Positions 19,464-28,151 of a stretch of DNA of 64,000 bases are shown piece after piece. The notes under the pieces were generated by a model. The model was not told the origin of the DNA. It made no database searches and saw nothing but the letters and a program-made list of their open reading frames with translations. This DNA comes from an uncultured Dongia sp. GTDB lineage: Bacteria; Pseudomonadota; Alphaproteobacteria; Dongiales; Dongiaceae. The stretch lies in NCBI RefSeq assembly GCF_936916975.1, contig NZ_CAKZGO010000005.1:186001-250000 (forward strand), written 5' to 3'. Numbering within the stretch: position 1 is the stretch's first letter; every line of letters starts with the position of its first letter. The translations under genes and the position numbers were made by a program.

Positions 19464-20332
19464 TGGCCGATGCGCGCCGCTTCAAAGCAAGTGATGATGG
19501 CCTGACGCCCGAAATGCGTACCGCGTTCGCGGATGACGGCTATCTGCTGATCGAAGACTTTGCTGCCCCGACTTTGTGCGACCGGCTGATCGCGCGCGCC
19601 AATGGCTTGGTCGAAGAGTTTGATGAGAAGGCCCACCGAACGGTCTTCTCGACCAAGTCGGTGGCGCACGCGGCCGACGCGTATTTCAAGGAATCAGGCG
19701 ACGCCATCCACTTTTTCCTGGAGGAGGGGGCGGTCGATCGTTCCGGCAATCTCACTCGACTGAAGCATCTGGCGATCAACAAGATCGGCCATGCGATGCA
19801 TGATCTCGATCCGGTCTTCTCGGATTTCTCGCGCCAGCCGCGCTTGGCGGCGTTGGCGAAGGACTTGTTCCGTGACCCGCTATTGCTGCAGTCGATGTAC
19901 ATCTTCAAGCAGCCGGGCATTGGTGGCGAGATCTCCTGGCATCAGGATTCAACCTATCTCTATACCGAGCCGTTGAGCTGCATCGGCTTCTGGTTCGCCC
20001 TCGAAGATGCCGACAGCAGTAATGGCGGCATGCTGGCCATCCCAGGCGCTCATAAGGGCCCGCTGCGGGAACGCTTTCGCCGTTTGAAGGATGATTCCCT
20101 CGTGACGGAAAAATTGGATGAAACCCCGTTTCCGGGGCATCGCTCCGTCAAACTGGACGCGAAAAAGGGCTCGCTCGTCGTGCTTCATGGTTTGCTGCCG
20201 CATTACAGCTCGGCCAACCGCTCGACACGGTCGCGCCACGCCTACACGCTTCATGTCATCGATGGCGCCAGCGCCTATCCCGCCGACAACTGGCTGCGAC
20301 GCAGGAAAGACCTTCCGCTGAAGGGTTTCTAA
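19463..20332 (+). CDS. Phytanoyl-CoA dioxygenase (PhyH) family protein
   Basis: A 289-residue Fe(II)/2-oxoglutarate oxygenase-like protein. The iron site is seen as W-H-Q-D-S-T-Y-L and a distal H in V-V-L-H-G-L-L-P-H-Y, with R as the probable 2-oxoglutarate anchor (S-R-H-A-Y-T-L-H). The start used is the ATG overlapping the deoB stop (TGATG). An ATG three codons earlier has a GGGAGGG too close to it. Sharing an operon end with deoB suggests a role on a nucleoside-derived or related compound, but the substrate cannot be told. Its TAA stop overlaps the stop of the convergent AraC gene. Confidence 0.8.
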   Translation: MADARRFKASDDGLTPEMRTAFADDGYLLIEDFAAPTLCDRLIARANGLVEEFDEKAHRTVFSTKSVAHAADAYFKESGDAIHFFLEEGAVDRSGNLTRLKHLAINKIGHAMHDLDPVFSDFSRQPRLAALAKDLFRDPLLLQSMYIFKQPGIGGEISWHQDSTYLYTEPLSCIGFWFALEDADSSNGGMLAIPGAHKGPLRERFRRLKDDSLVTEKLDETPFPGHRSVKLDAKKGSLVVLHGLLPHYSSANRSTRSRHAYTLHVIDGASAYPADNWLRRRKDLPLKGF

Positions 20333-21108
20333 GCGGCAGCCGCGGTGAGATAGCGGCTCGGCGGAAAGCCCAGCGTCTTCCGGAACATGGTGGTGAAGGC
20401 CGCCGGGCTGTCATAGCCGAGGTCGAGGGCGATGGTGGTGACCGCTTCGCCCTCCGCCAGGCGCGGGAGGGCAGCGAACAGACAGGCCTGTCTTTGCCAG
20501 GCGGCAAAGCTCAACCCGCATTCTCGCTTGAAATGCCGCGTGAAGGTGCGCCGGCTCATGCCCAGGCTGTCTGCCCAATCATCGATCGTCTGGTGCGCGG
20601 CCGGTTTTGCCAGGAAGGTCTGGCAGCGCTCGGCAAGCCGCTGGTCGGCTGGGAAAGGCAGCGACAGCGGCAGCACCGGCAAAGCGCGCAGTTCCGAGAG
20701 CAGCAAGGCCATGATCTCGCCCTCGCGCCCCGTGAGTGCGTAATCCAGGGGTAGATCGACTGCCGCCTGGATCAACGCGCGCATGAGCGGTGAGACGCTG
20801 AGCACCTGGCATTTCTCCGGCAGGCCGTCGACATGGGCGGGGTCAACGAAAACGCAGCGCGTCTCGACCTCGCCCATCATGCGCACGGAATGTTCGATCT
20901 GCGGCGGGATCCAGACCGCCTGGTCCGGCGGCACAACCCAGGCGCCGTGCTCGGTCCGCACCGTCATGACGCCGGGGACGCCGTGCAGCAGCTGGCCGCG
21001 CGCATGGTGATGCGGTGCGATCTCGTAATCATGCGGATAGTCGTTGCCCGACGCGATCACGGGCCGGATCGCGCTATCCAGTTCGGTGCCTCTGACATTA
21101 CGAACCAT
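20329..21108 (-). CDS. AraC-family transcriptional regulator with cupin sensor
   Basis: A 259-residue regulator. Residues 25-110 form a cupin-type sensor (H-D-Y-E-I-A-P-H-H-H-A-R-G-Q-L and V-P-P-D-Q-A-V-W-I-P-P). The C-terminal 100 residues form the double helix-turn-helix (W-A-D-S-L-G-M-S-R-R-T-F-T-R-H-F and I-A-L-D-L-G-Y-D-S-P-A-A-F). The architecture matches NimR/YeaM-type regulators, which sit divergent from and control an exporter gene. Here the divergent neighbour is an Fsr-like exporter starting 112 bases away, its likely target. The effector is unknown. Confidence 0.85.
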   Translation of the reverse strand: MVRNVRGTELDSAIRPVIASGNDYPHDYEIAPHHHARGQLLHGVPGVMTVRTEHGAWVVPPDQAVWIPPQIEHSVRMMGEVETRCVFVDPAHVDGLPEKCQVLSVSPLMRALIQAAVDLPLDYALTGREGEIMALLLSELRALPVLPLSLPFPADQRLAERCQTFLAKPAAHQTIDDWADSLGMSRRTFTRHFKRECGLSFAAWQRQACLFAALPRLAEGEAVTTIALDLGYDSPAAFTTMFRKTLGFPPSRYLTAAAA

Positions 21109-21219
21109 GGCCCAATCTCGAAAATATATGACCCATTATGGAATGCAGGCCCAATTCTATCGGCTATTCTGTGCCTGTCGAGCCATTTTGGGCGCCGCAA
21201 GGCCCCCCAGGAGACCAAA

Positions 21220-22443
21220 TTGACCGCCTTGGCGACTGCCAGCCCGCACCGGGGTGAACAGACCGGAACTGCCGTCCTGTTCACCATCAGCTTCTGCCAC
21301 ATGCTCAACGACATGATGCAGTCGCTGATCCTGGCGCTCTATCCCATGTTGAAAGCGGACTTTCATCTCAGCTTCACGCAGATCGGCCTCATCACGCTGA
21401 CCTTCCAGGTAACGGCGTCGCTGCTGCAGCCTTTGGTAGGCATGTACACCGACAAGCGGCCGCAGAATTTTGCGCTCTCGATCGGCATGGGCTTCACCCT
21501 GTGCGGCCTGCTGCTGCTGGCGGTCGCCAACAGCTATGCCCTGGTACTGATCGCCGCGGCCATGGTGGGGATGGGGTCCTCGGTCTTCCATCCGGAATCA
21601 TCCCGCATCGCACGGCTTGCGTCCGGCGGGCGCCATGGGTTCGCCCAGTCGCTGTTCCAGGTCGGCGGCAATGTCGGCACGGCAATTGGCCCGCTGGTCG
21701 CGGCCTATGCAATTGAGCCCTACGGCCAAGGCAGCGTCGGCTGGTTTTCGCTGGCGGCTTTGACGGCCGTTATCCTGCTCTCGCGTGTCGGTCTCTGGTA
21801 CAAGGCGCATCGCGCCGCGCGCGCCAATCGACCGCGCGAAGCGGTGGCGGAGAACGGTTTGTCCAAGGGCCGGATCGGTGTCGCCATCGCCGTGCTGCTC
21901 GGCCTGCTGTTTTCGAAATATTTCTACATGGCGAGTTTGAGTAGCTACTACACCTTCTACCTCATCAGCCAGTTCGGTGTCGAAACGCAGCATGCGCAGG
22001 TCTATCTGTTTATCTTCCTCGGCGCCGCAGCATTGGGCACCATTCTCGGCGGGCCGATTGGCGATCGCATCGGCCGCAAGCGTGTGATCTGGGGCTCGAT
22101 CCTCGGTGTCCTGCCATTCACGCTGGCCCTGCCGCATGCCAATCTGTTCTGGACGATCGTGCTCACCGTGCCCATCGGACTGATCCTGTCCTCGGCTTTC
22201 TCCGCGATCATCGTCTATGGACAGGAATTGATCCCCGGCAAGGTCGGCATGGTTTCCGGGCTGTTCTTCGGATTCGCGTTCGGCATGGGTGGCATTGGCG
22301 CCGCCGTGCTCGGCAACCTCGCCGATCTCACCAGCATTTCCTATGTCTACAATCTCTGCGCCTTCCTGCCGGCGCTGGGACTGCTCGCCGTGTTTCTGCC
22401 GGATATCAAATCCGGCCGGCTCCTCCCGCGCGCCCAACGCTGA
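21220..22443 (+). CDS. MFS exporter, fosmidomycin-resistance (Fsr) type
   Basis: A 407-residue, 12-helix major facilitator protein. Family blocks are F-C-H-M-L-N-D, L-Y-P-M-L-K, Q-I-G-L-I-T-L-T-F-Q, and the loop G-P-I-G-D-R-I-G-R-K-R-V-I-W. No ATG is available at the N-terminus; a TTG at 21220 preceded by GGAG with six-base spacing is the best start. Homologues export fosmidomycin and other small molecules. The AraC gene is divergent. The physiological substrate is not shown by the sequence. Confidence 0.8.
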   Translation: MTALATASPHRGEQTGTAVLFTISFCHMLNDMMQSLILALYPMLKADFHLSFTQIGLITLTFQVTASLLQPLVGMYTDKRPQNFALSIGMGFTLCGLLLLAVANSYALVLIAAAMVGMGSSVFHPESSRIARLASGGRHGFAQSLFQVGGNVGTAIGPLVAAYAIEPYGQGSVGWFSLAALTAVILLSRVGLWYKAHRAARANRPREAVAENGLSKGRIGVAIAVLLGLLFSKYFYMASLSSYYTFYLISQFGVETQHAQVYLFIFLGAAALGTILGGPIGDRIGRKRVIWGSILGVLPFTLALPHANLFWTIVLTVPIGLILSSAFSAIIVYGQELIPGKVGMVSGLFFGFAFGMGGIGAAVLGNLADLTSISYVYNLCAFLPALGLLAVFLPDIKSGRLLPRAQR

Positions 22444-22579
22444 TGCCAGGAATGTGACTAGGCCGTGACGGTGCGCACAGGGCGCAATGTTGCCAGCCGG
22501 ACCCTTCGCGTTGTAGGACATTCTCCAGGGGACAAGAAACCAAGCGCCGGCTGGGTGGCCGGCGGGAGAGTCGAGAGAG

Positions 22580-23074
22580 ATGACGCGAATTCAAATTGTG
22601 ATGGCCGTGCTCGGCATGGCCGTCGTGGCTGCCGGTGTTGGCCTGATCCTCAAAGCTGGCCCTGCTTCGGCTCAGGAAGCCTTTGCCGGCTCCTGGGATG
22701 TGGTCGATGTGCAGCCGGCACCCTGGGTGACCCAGACGTCCGACAACCAGCCCATGCTCAATGAAGAGATCGCGCGTGGTCGTATCACCTTCATGGCAGA
22801 TTCGGTGCAGGGACCGGGTTTCCTCAATTGCGACAAGGCCCATTACGAGATCGCCAAGGTGCCGCCGGAATATCTGTTCCAGGGTGGCCTGACCGAGCCG
22901 GTGCGTCAGGCCAAGGAGCTCGGCTTCAAAGGCGGCGAGATTCTGCAACTCAGCATGGCCTGCATTTCGGGCGACGCCGATATCGGCATGGATTTTGATC
23001 TCATCGACGAAGACATCGCCGTCTTCGCGCTCGACAACATGATCTACAAGATGAAGCGGGTGAAGGCGGAATAG
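22580..23074 (+). CDS. Secreted protein of unknown function
   Basis: A 164-residue protein. An N-terminal hydrophobic stretch ends A-S-A-Q-E, a likely Sec signal peptide. The mature part begins A-F-A-G-S-W-D-V-V-D-V, reminiscent of small periplasmic beta proteins that share a G-x-W-x-V-V start. It has two cysteines (L-N-C-D-K and S-M-A-C-I-S) that may form a disulfide. No family is recognised. It stands alone between two MFS exporter genes. Confidence 0.65.
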   Translation: MTRIQIVMAVLGMAVVAAGVGLILKAGPASAQEAFAGSWDVVDVQPAPWVTQTSDNQPMLNEEIARGRITFMADSVQGPGFLNCDKAHYEIAKVPPEYLFQGGLTEPVRQAKELGFKGGEILQLSMACISGDADIGMDFDLIDEDIAVFALDNMIYKMKRVKAE

Positions 23075-23271
23075 GGTTAAGAGAATCCTCCGCCCATTGC
23101 TGCGCACGCCCGTTTAATAGGCGCAGTGCCGACCCCGCCTGCATAGCACCTATACGGTGACGATGCTGGCTTCACGCCCGCCTCCCGGGATATAGCTTGC
23201 CTCAGAGATACTGAAGTCACGGGCCGCCGGCTTGTCTGGCGGCCTGCGGCATTTCAAGCGAGGCGGCGACC

Positions 23272-24498
23272 GTGACCAATGCACCTATTCCCGTCAACGA
23301 AGAGCGCCCACGCATCGAGTTCGTCGTGCTGATGGCGCTCACTATGTCGCTGGTGGCACTGTCGATCGACACCATGTTGCCGGCCTTGCCCGACATCGCG
23401 CGGGATCTCGGCGTCACCGATGCGAATGACCGCCAGATGGTCATCACCATCCTGTTTGCCGGTTTTGGGATCGCGCAGGTCCTCTACGGCCCAATCTCCG
23501 ACAGCGTCGGCCGCAAGCCGGTGATCTATGCCGGTTTCGGCATCTTTCTCATCGGCAGCCTGATCTGCCTGCTGGCGCAGGATTTCCATACCATGCTGGT
23601 GGGACGTTTCCTGCAGGGCGTCGGCACGGCCGGTCCGCGCACCGTCATCGTCGCGATCGTGCGCGACCGTTACGAAGGTCGCGCGATGGCACGCATCATG
23701 TCGCTGGTGACGTCGGTCTTCATCCTGGTGCCGGTGCTGGCGCCCTCCATCGGTCAGGGCATTCTCCTGGTCGGCGATTGGCGCGCCATCTTCTGGATGC
23801 TGCTGGCGCTGGGTATCATCACCACAATCTGGTTTGCCTGGCGGCAGGAAGAAACATTGCCCGTCGAACGGCGCCGCGAGCTTTCCTTCACGCGCGTCCT
23901 GCGCGCCATGGCGGAAACCTTTCGCAGCCGCGTGGCCTTCGGTTACATGAGCGCGACCGGCCTGGTGTTCGGCGCCTTCATCGGCTATCTCACCTCCGCC
24001 CAGCAAATCTTTCAGGAAATGTACGGCATGGGGAAACTGTTTCCCCTCTGCTTCGGCGCGCTTGCGGCGACGCTGGGCCTCGCCTCCCTGGTCAATGCCA
24101 AGCTCGTCATGCGCTTTGGCATGCACCGTCTCTCGGGTAGTGCCCTGTGGTCGCATACGGTCATGTCTGTGATCTTCGCGGGGATCGCTATCTATTTCGA
24201 AGGGCAGCCGCCTTTCGCCCTGTTGATGACCTATCTGATGTTGACCTTCTTCATGGTCGGCCTGCTGTTCGGCAATTTCAATGCGTTGGCGATGGCACCG
24301 CTTGGTCACATCGCCGGCGTTGGTGCTGCGGTGATCGGTGCGGTTACGACCTTCATCTCGGTCGGCACCGGTGCCATCATCGGCCACGCCTATCAGGGCA
24401 CGGTACTGCCGCTCTGCATCGGCTTTGCCATTCTGGGTGTGCTGTCACTCGGCGCGAAGTACTGGGCGGATTATGGTCGCGTGCCAGCGGCAGAGTGA
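23272..24498 (+). CDS. Bcr/CflA family multidrug MFS exporter
   Basis: A 408-residue, 12-helix exporter of the drug:H+ antiporter-1 class. Diagnostics are S-I-D-T-M-L-P-A-L-P-D-I-A, the loop G-P-I-S-D-S-V-G-R-K-P between helices 2 and 3, and F-L-Q-G-V-G-T-A-G-P-R. The start is GTG at 23272, with GAGG eight bases upstream; no earlier ATG suits. A 7-bp hairpin (GGCCGCC/GGCGGCC) lies at about 23222-23244 in the leader. The substrate is not determinable. Confidence 0.85.
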   Translation: MTNAPIPVNEERPRIEFVVLMALTMSLVALSIDTMLPALPDIARDLGVTDANDRQMVITILFAGFGIAQVLYGPISDSVGRKPVIYAGFGIFLIGSLICLLAQDFHTMLVGRFLQGVGTAGPRTVIVAIVRDRYEGRAMARIMSLVTSVFILVPVLAPSIGQGILLVGDWRAIFWMLLALGIITTIWFAWRQEETLPVERRRELSFTRVLRAMAETFRSRVAFGYMSATGLVFGAFIGYLTSAQQIFQEMYGMGKLFPLCFGALAATLGLASLVNAKLVMRFGMHRLSGSALWSHTVMSVIFAGIAIYFEGQPPFALLMTYLMLTFFMVGLLFGNFNALAMAPLGHIAGVGAAVIGAVTTFISVGTGAIIGHAYQGTVLPLCIGFAILGVLSLGAKYWADYGRVPAAE

Positions 24499-24578
24499 TT
24501 TCTCGACACCCACTTTTCCCGTCAAGCCCGAGGATGACGGCCTGGATGACGGCCTGGAAGACGGGCAGCACGGCGCAT

Positions 24579-25142
24579 TCACCTTTGTGCCGCATACCGG
24601 ATCAGGTTGGACGACAAATCGTAGGACCGCTCGGCGTGATAGATCGGCGTCTCGCTGCCGATATGGCTTGAGAACAGCGTGAAATGCGTGACCTCGAAAC
24701 TCTCCGAGCGGAACAGATTATTCATGGCGAGGTACTGCTGCAGCTTGTGCGGCGGCGGGTCCTTCGGGTGGGCGAGGGTGACATGCGGCCGGTAGTTCTG
24801 CCGGTCCGGTTCCAGCCCGGCGCGCACCACCGCTGACTCGACCTTGTCGTGGAGATGGGTGAGGGCGGGCTCCTTGGCGACACCGGCCCAGACGGTCTTC
24901 ACGCGCCCGCCACTGGCAAAGTGCCCGACTTCCGACAGACGCAATGAGAAGGTTGGCGCACGGATGCCGGCGAGTGCCGCATCGACATAATCCAGGTCGC
25001 GCCCATCAAGGTCGCCCAGGAACCGCAAAGTGATATGGAAATTCTCCGGCGGCACCCATTTGGTCGTGGGCAGGCCACCGCAAAGCAGGCGCAACTGCCA
25101 GCGCACCTGGTCGGGCAGCGAAATGGCCACGAAAAGGCGCAT
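24579..25142 (-). CDS. thpR: RNA 2',3'-cyclic phosphodiesterase (LigT/ThpR)
   Basis: A 187-residue 2H phosphoesterase. Both catalytic H-x-T motifs are present: H-I-T-L (F-H-I-T-L-R-F-L-G) and H-V-T-L (P-H-V-T-L-A-H). The N-terminus R-L-F-V-A-I-S-L-P is typical. Such enzymes open 2',3'-cyclic phosphate ends of RNA in vitro; the cellular role is uncertain. The ATG follows a GTG codon (GTGATG), and AGGTGA favours the ATG. The upstream region carries a cluster of GANTC sites. Confidence 0.9.
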   Translation of the reverse strand: MRLFVAISLPDQVRWQLRLLCGGLPTTKWVPPENFHITLRFLGDLDGRDLDYVDAALAGIRAPTFSLRLSEVGHFASGGRVKTVWAGVAKEPALTHLHDKVESAVVRAGLEPDRQNYRPHVTLAHPKDPPPHKLQQYLAMNNLFRSESFEVTHFTLFSSHIGSETPIYHAERSYDLSSNLIRYAAQR

Positions 25143-25250
25143 CACTCACCTGCCGGAAAAACGGCCGAATCGAACGAGGATTCATCATACCAGCGATACC
25201 CCGCCTCGACCATACCAACTCCTGGGACTGCCGTGCCGATCCAAATCCAA

Positions 25251-25291
25251 CAGAATCCCAAATTCTACAGAATCCCAAGTTCTACAGAATC
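25251..25291. repeat. 17-bp tandem repeat carrying GANTC sites
   Basis: Two full copies of CAGAATCCCAARTTCTA (25251-25267 and 25268-25284) and the start of a third (25285-25291), the last running into the stop codon of the aldo/keto reductase gene. Each copy has a GAATC, a CcrM-type GANTC site, and an AGAAT-N5-ATTCT inverted repeat. Two more GANTC sites lie at 25168-25172 and 25179-25183. Confidence 0.75.
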
Positions 25292-26330
25292 AGGGACAAG
25301 GATAGGTGTGTTCCTTGTGAACCGCCTCGATCTCGTTAAGGACATCCGATGACAGCTTGATGTCGATGCTGGCGATGTTCGATTCCAATTGGGGCAAGGT
25401 CGTGGCGCCGATGATGTTGGCGGTCACGAACTGGCGCGAATTGACATAAGCCAGGGCCATCTGCGCCGGGTCGAGCCCGTGCTTGCGGGCGATCGCCACG
25501 TATTTTTCCGTCACCGTGGCGGCGATCGATCCGCGATAGCGCAGGAATTGCGGAAACTTGTTGAGCCGCGCACTGGCCGGTGCCGCGCCGCCGATATACT
25601 TGCCCGACAGAATGCCCATGCCGAGCGGCGAATAGGCGAGCAAACCGCAATCCTCCCTGCAGGCAACTTCGGCGAGGCCGACTTCGAAACTGCGGTTGAG
25701 CAGCGAATAGGCATTCTGGATCGAGGCTATGCGCGGCAAGCCGAGGCGCTCCGATTCCGACAGCCAGCGCATGGCGCCCCAGGCGGTCTCGTTGGAGATG
25801 CCGATCATGCGAATCTTGCCGGCTTTCACCTGATCCTGCAGAGCTTGCAGAGTCTCGGCGAACGGAGTGAACGTCTCTTCCGGATGATGCTCATAGCCCA
25901 AACGCGCCGCGCCATTCGTGGTGCGCTCGGTCCAATGCAGCTGATAGAGATCGATATAATCCGTCTGCAGCCGCTTGAGGCTGGCGTCGACCGCGGCGCT
26001 GATGTTCTTCGCGTCGAAGGGCAGCTTGCCGTCGCGCAGGAATGTCAGGCGTTTGTCCGGTCCGGCGATCTTGCTGGCGAGCACGATCTTGTCGCGCTTG
26101 CCGCGTGATTTTAGCCAGGTACCGATGATGGTCTCAGTGGTGCCACTGGTTTCCTGGCGTGGCGGCACGGCGTACATCTCGGCCGTGTCCCAGAAATTGA
26201 CGCCGCGATCGAGCGCCAGATCCATCTGCTGATGGCCTTCGGCTTCGGTGTTCTGTTCACCCCAGGTCATGGTGCCGAGACAGATGACGCTGACCTTGAC
26301 ATCGCTGCGGCCAAGACGACGGTACTCCAT
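25290..26330 (-). CDS. tas: Aldo/keto reductase, Tas-like
   Basis: A 346-residue NAD(P)H-dependent oxidoreductase with TIM-barrel fold. The catalytic tetrad region is visible: D-T-A-E-M-Y (Asp and Tyr), L-A-S-K-I (Lys) and Q-L-H-W (His). The N-terminus (Y-R-R-L-G-R-S-D-V-K-V-S) and insertion R-Q-E-T-S-G-T-T-E match the Tas group. A strong GGGGGAAT precedes the ATG. It is transcribed in the same direction as thpR but separated by the repeat-bearing gap. The substrate is unknown. Confidence 0.87.
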   Translation of the reverse strand: MEYRRLGRSDVKVSVICLGTMTWGEQNTEAEGHQQMDLALDRGVNFWDTAEMYAVPPRQETSGTTETIIGTWLKSRGKRDKIVLASKIAGPDKRLTFLRDGKLPFDAKNISAAVDASLKRLQTDYIDLYQLHWTERTTNGAARLGYEHHPEETFTPFAETLQALQDQVKAGKIRMIGISNETAWGAMRWLSESERLGLPRIASIQNAYSLLNRSFEVGLAEVACREDCGLLAYSPLGMGILSGKYIGGAAPASARLNKFPQFLRYRGSIAATVTEKYVAIARKHGLDPAQMALAYVNSRQFVTANIIGATTLPQLESNIASIDIKLSSDVLNEIEAVHKEHTYPCP

Positions 26331-26354
26331 AGAAATTCCCCCAAACGAAATGAA

Positions 26355-27497
26355 TTAAAGAAACAGCGTGAGCACGCCGGTATAGGCATAGATGCGATCG
26401 TGACTGATCTCGCCATTGGCGAAAAAGCCGGTCAGCGGAAACTGGCCCAGATGCTCCGCGATGAGTCTGGTTTCGGTCGAATCCGGTCCGAACAGATTGG
26501 GCCCGCGCGCGATGCACGAGATATAGAGCCCACCGCGGACCGGCCGGTCGATGCGCTGTTTCAGGCGCTCCAGCATGCGTTCTAGATCGGCGAGGGCGGA
26601 ATCGCGGTCGCGGCGCGTGAACATGATGGCATCGCCATCTGCAACTTCCGCACTGATCGCAATCCAGCCGCTGTTGCTGTCGATGCCAGTAAAGTTGCGC
26701 ACCAGGAAATCGCCGGTATCCGACCCGGCGACGGGCAAGGCGGCGAAAATGAAGCCGGCGACCTTGCGCAGATCCCTTGCCAGGACCTCACCGATTTCTT
26801 CACGGAAGACATCGAGCGCCGGCCGCCCGTCGATCTCCATGATGATGTTTTCCTGCGCCTTGGTGATCACATGCTGCGGGCCGATGGGCGAGCAGCCCTG
26901 GCTCAATCCCGTGACCAGCGCCACATCGCCGGCCAGCAATGCACCCGACAGTCCGCTATCTCCTACACTGCCGGCCACCTGGGGCAGCCCGTTGCGCGAG
27001 CAGGTGAGGCCGCCCAGCAGGAACAGGCCGGACTCAGCGGTCAGTTGGCGGATGAGATTGGGCAATTGGGCATTGCGCGGGTCGGCATGCACCAGTGCAA
27101 CCCCCGGGCTTCTGGCTTGTACCCAAGGTTGCAGGGCGCGGAGGCGGCTGCCGACGCCGCCCTGCTCGGGCTCTAGCAGGCGGACGCTGTCCGGGGCAAA
27201 GCTGCCCACCATCAGGCTGATCGCCGGCAGGTCGAGATATTCCTGTGCCGGCGCCGTGGCGGTCTGGCCGGTGATGCCGATGCCGACCGTGCCCACCCAT
27301 TGCTCCAGCCCGGTGGTCAGGCGCAGCTGGTCAACGATAGCGGGCAGATCCTGCGCCAGATGGTCGGTGACATAGATGAAGCCCAGCGTATTTTCACGTG
27401 GCACCGGGCCGAGGTCGGCAAGGCAGGCGCGCGTGATGTCGGCCCAATGCGTGCCGCTGGCGTGGGCACTGGCAAAAAGTGGAAGGGGGTCGCTCAT
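26355..27497 (-). CDS. FIST domain signal-transduction protein
   Basis: A 380-residue soluble protein with FIST_N (about residues 30-220) and FIST_C (about 235-360), the latter ending in G-F-F-A-N-G-E-I-S, the typical C-terminal motif. FIST domains are thought to bind small ligands such as amino acids and often sit beside chemotaxis or signalling modules. Here the gene is coupled by a 4-bp overlap to the tesA-like esterase gene, with no kinase attached. The function is not established. Confidence 0.85.
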   Translation of the reverse strand: MSDPLPLFASAHASGTHWADITRACLADLGPVPRENTLGFIYVTDHLAQDLPAIVDQLRLTTGLEQWVGTVGIGITGQTATAPAQEYLDLPAISLMVGSFAPDSVRLLEPEQGGVGSRLRALQPWVQARSPGVALVHADPRNAQLPNLIRQLTAESGLFLLGGLTCSRNGLPQVAGSVGDSGLSGALLAGDVALVTGLSQGCSPIGPQHVITKAQENIIMEIDGRPALDVFREEIGEVLARDLRKVAGFIFAALPVAGSDTGDFLVRNFTGIDSNSGWIAISAEVADGDAIMFTRRDRDSALADLERMLERLKQRIDRPVRGGLYISCIARGPNLFGPDSTETRLIAEHLGQFPLTGFFANGEISHDRIYAYTGVLTLFL

Positions 27498-28129
27498 GAA
27501 TGGGGCGCGTCCAGCAGCTTTTCGACATACGGCAAGATGTTGCCGACGATCACGGCGATGCCATCCTTGGTCGGATGTAAGCCATCCTGCTGGTTGAGTT
27601 CCGGTTTCGCGGCTACGCCTTCCAGAAAGAACGGATAGAGCGGCACTGCATGGGTCGCGGCGAGGTCTGGATAGATCGCATCGAAGCGCTCCTGGTAATC
27701 CGCGCCCATGTTGCGCGATGCCAGCATGCCTGCCAGCAGCACTTTTGCGCCCGATTCCTTGATACGCTGAATGGTGGCATCCAGATTGGCCCGCGCCTCA
27801 TCGGGGTTCAAACCGCGGAGCATGTCATTGGCACCCAGCTCCAGGATGACGACATCCGGCTTGTCGGCCAGCATCCAGTCCAGCCGGGAAAGGCCACCTG
27901 CCGTGGTATCGCCGGAGAGGCCGCCATTGATTACCGTCACCTCACGCCCCATCTTCTCCAGGGCTTGCTGTAATTGGGGGACGAAACCATCACCCTCGGG
28001 CAGTCCGTAGCCTGCCATCAGGCTGTCGCCAAAGGCCAGAATTCGTACCGGTGCCGCTACGGCAGCGCCGGAAAGGCCGGTGATCAGCGTGAAAGTGAGG
28101 GCGAGGACTGCTGCTAAGCGTTGGTACAT
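27494..28129 (-). CDS. tesA: TesA-like arylesterase / lysophospholipase
   Basis: A 211-residue SGNH hydrolase exported by a Sec signal peptide (M-Y-Q-R-L ... A-V-A-A). The four catalytic blocks are visible: G-D-S-L (nucleophile Ser), G in N-G-G-L-S-G-D-T, G-A-N-D, and D-G-L-H-P (Asp/His). It is divergent from the ybbA-like ATPase gene with only 22 bases between start codons, the arrangement known from E. coli tesA/ybbA-ybbP. The start chosen is the second possible ATG, which gives a clean signal peptide. Confidence 0.88.
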   Translation of the reverse strand: MYQRLAAVLALTFTLITGLSGAAVAAPVRILAFGDSLMAGYGLPEGDGFVPQLQQALEKMGREVTVINGGLSGDTTAGGLSRLDWMLADKPDVVILELGANDMLRGLNPDEARANLDATIQRIKESGAKVLLAGMLASRNMGADYQERFDAIYPDLAATHAVPLYPFFLEGVAAKPELNQQDGLHPTKDGIAVIVGNILPYVEKLLDAPHS

Positions 28130-28151
28130 GGGGAATCCGGAACAGGAAGGC

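Noticed and set aside
23222-23244. Short hairpin before the Bcr/CflA gene, considered as a riboswitch or attenuator
   Set aside because: Only a 7-bp stem with a 9-base loop and no T-run or known riboswitch core; not enough to claim regulation.
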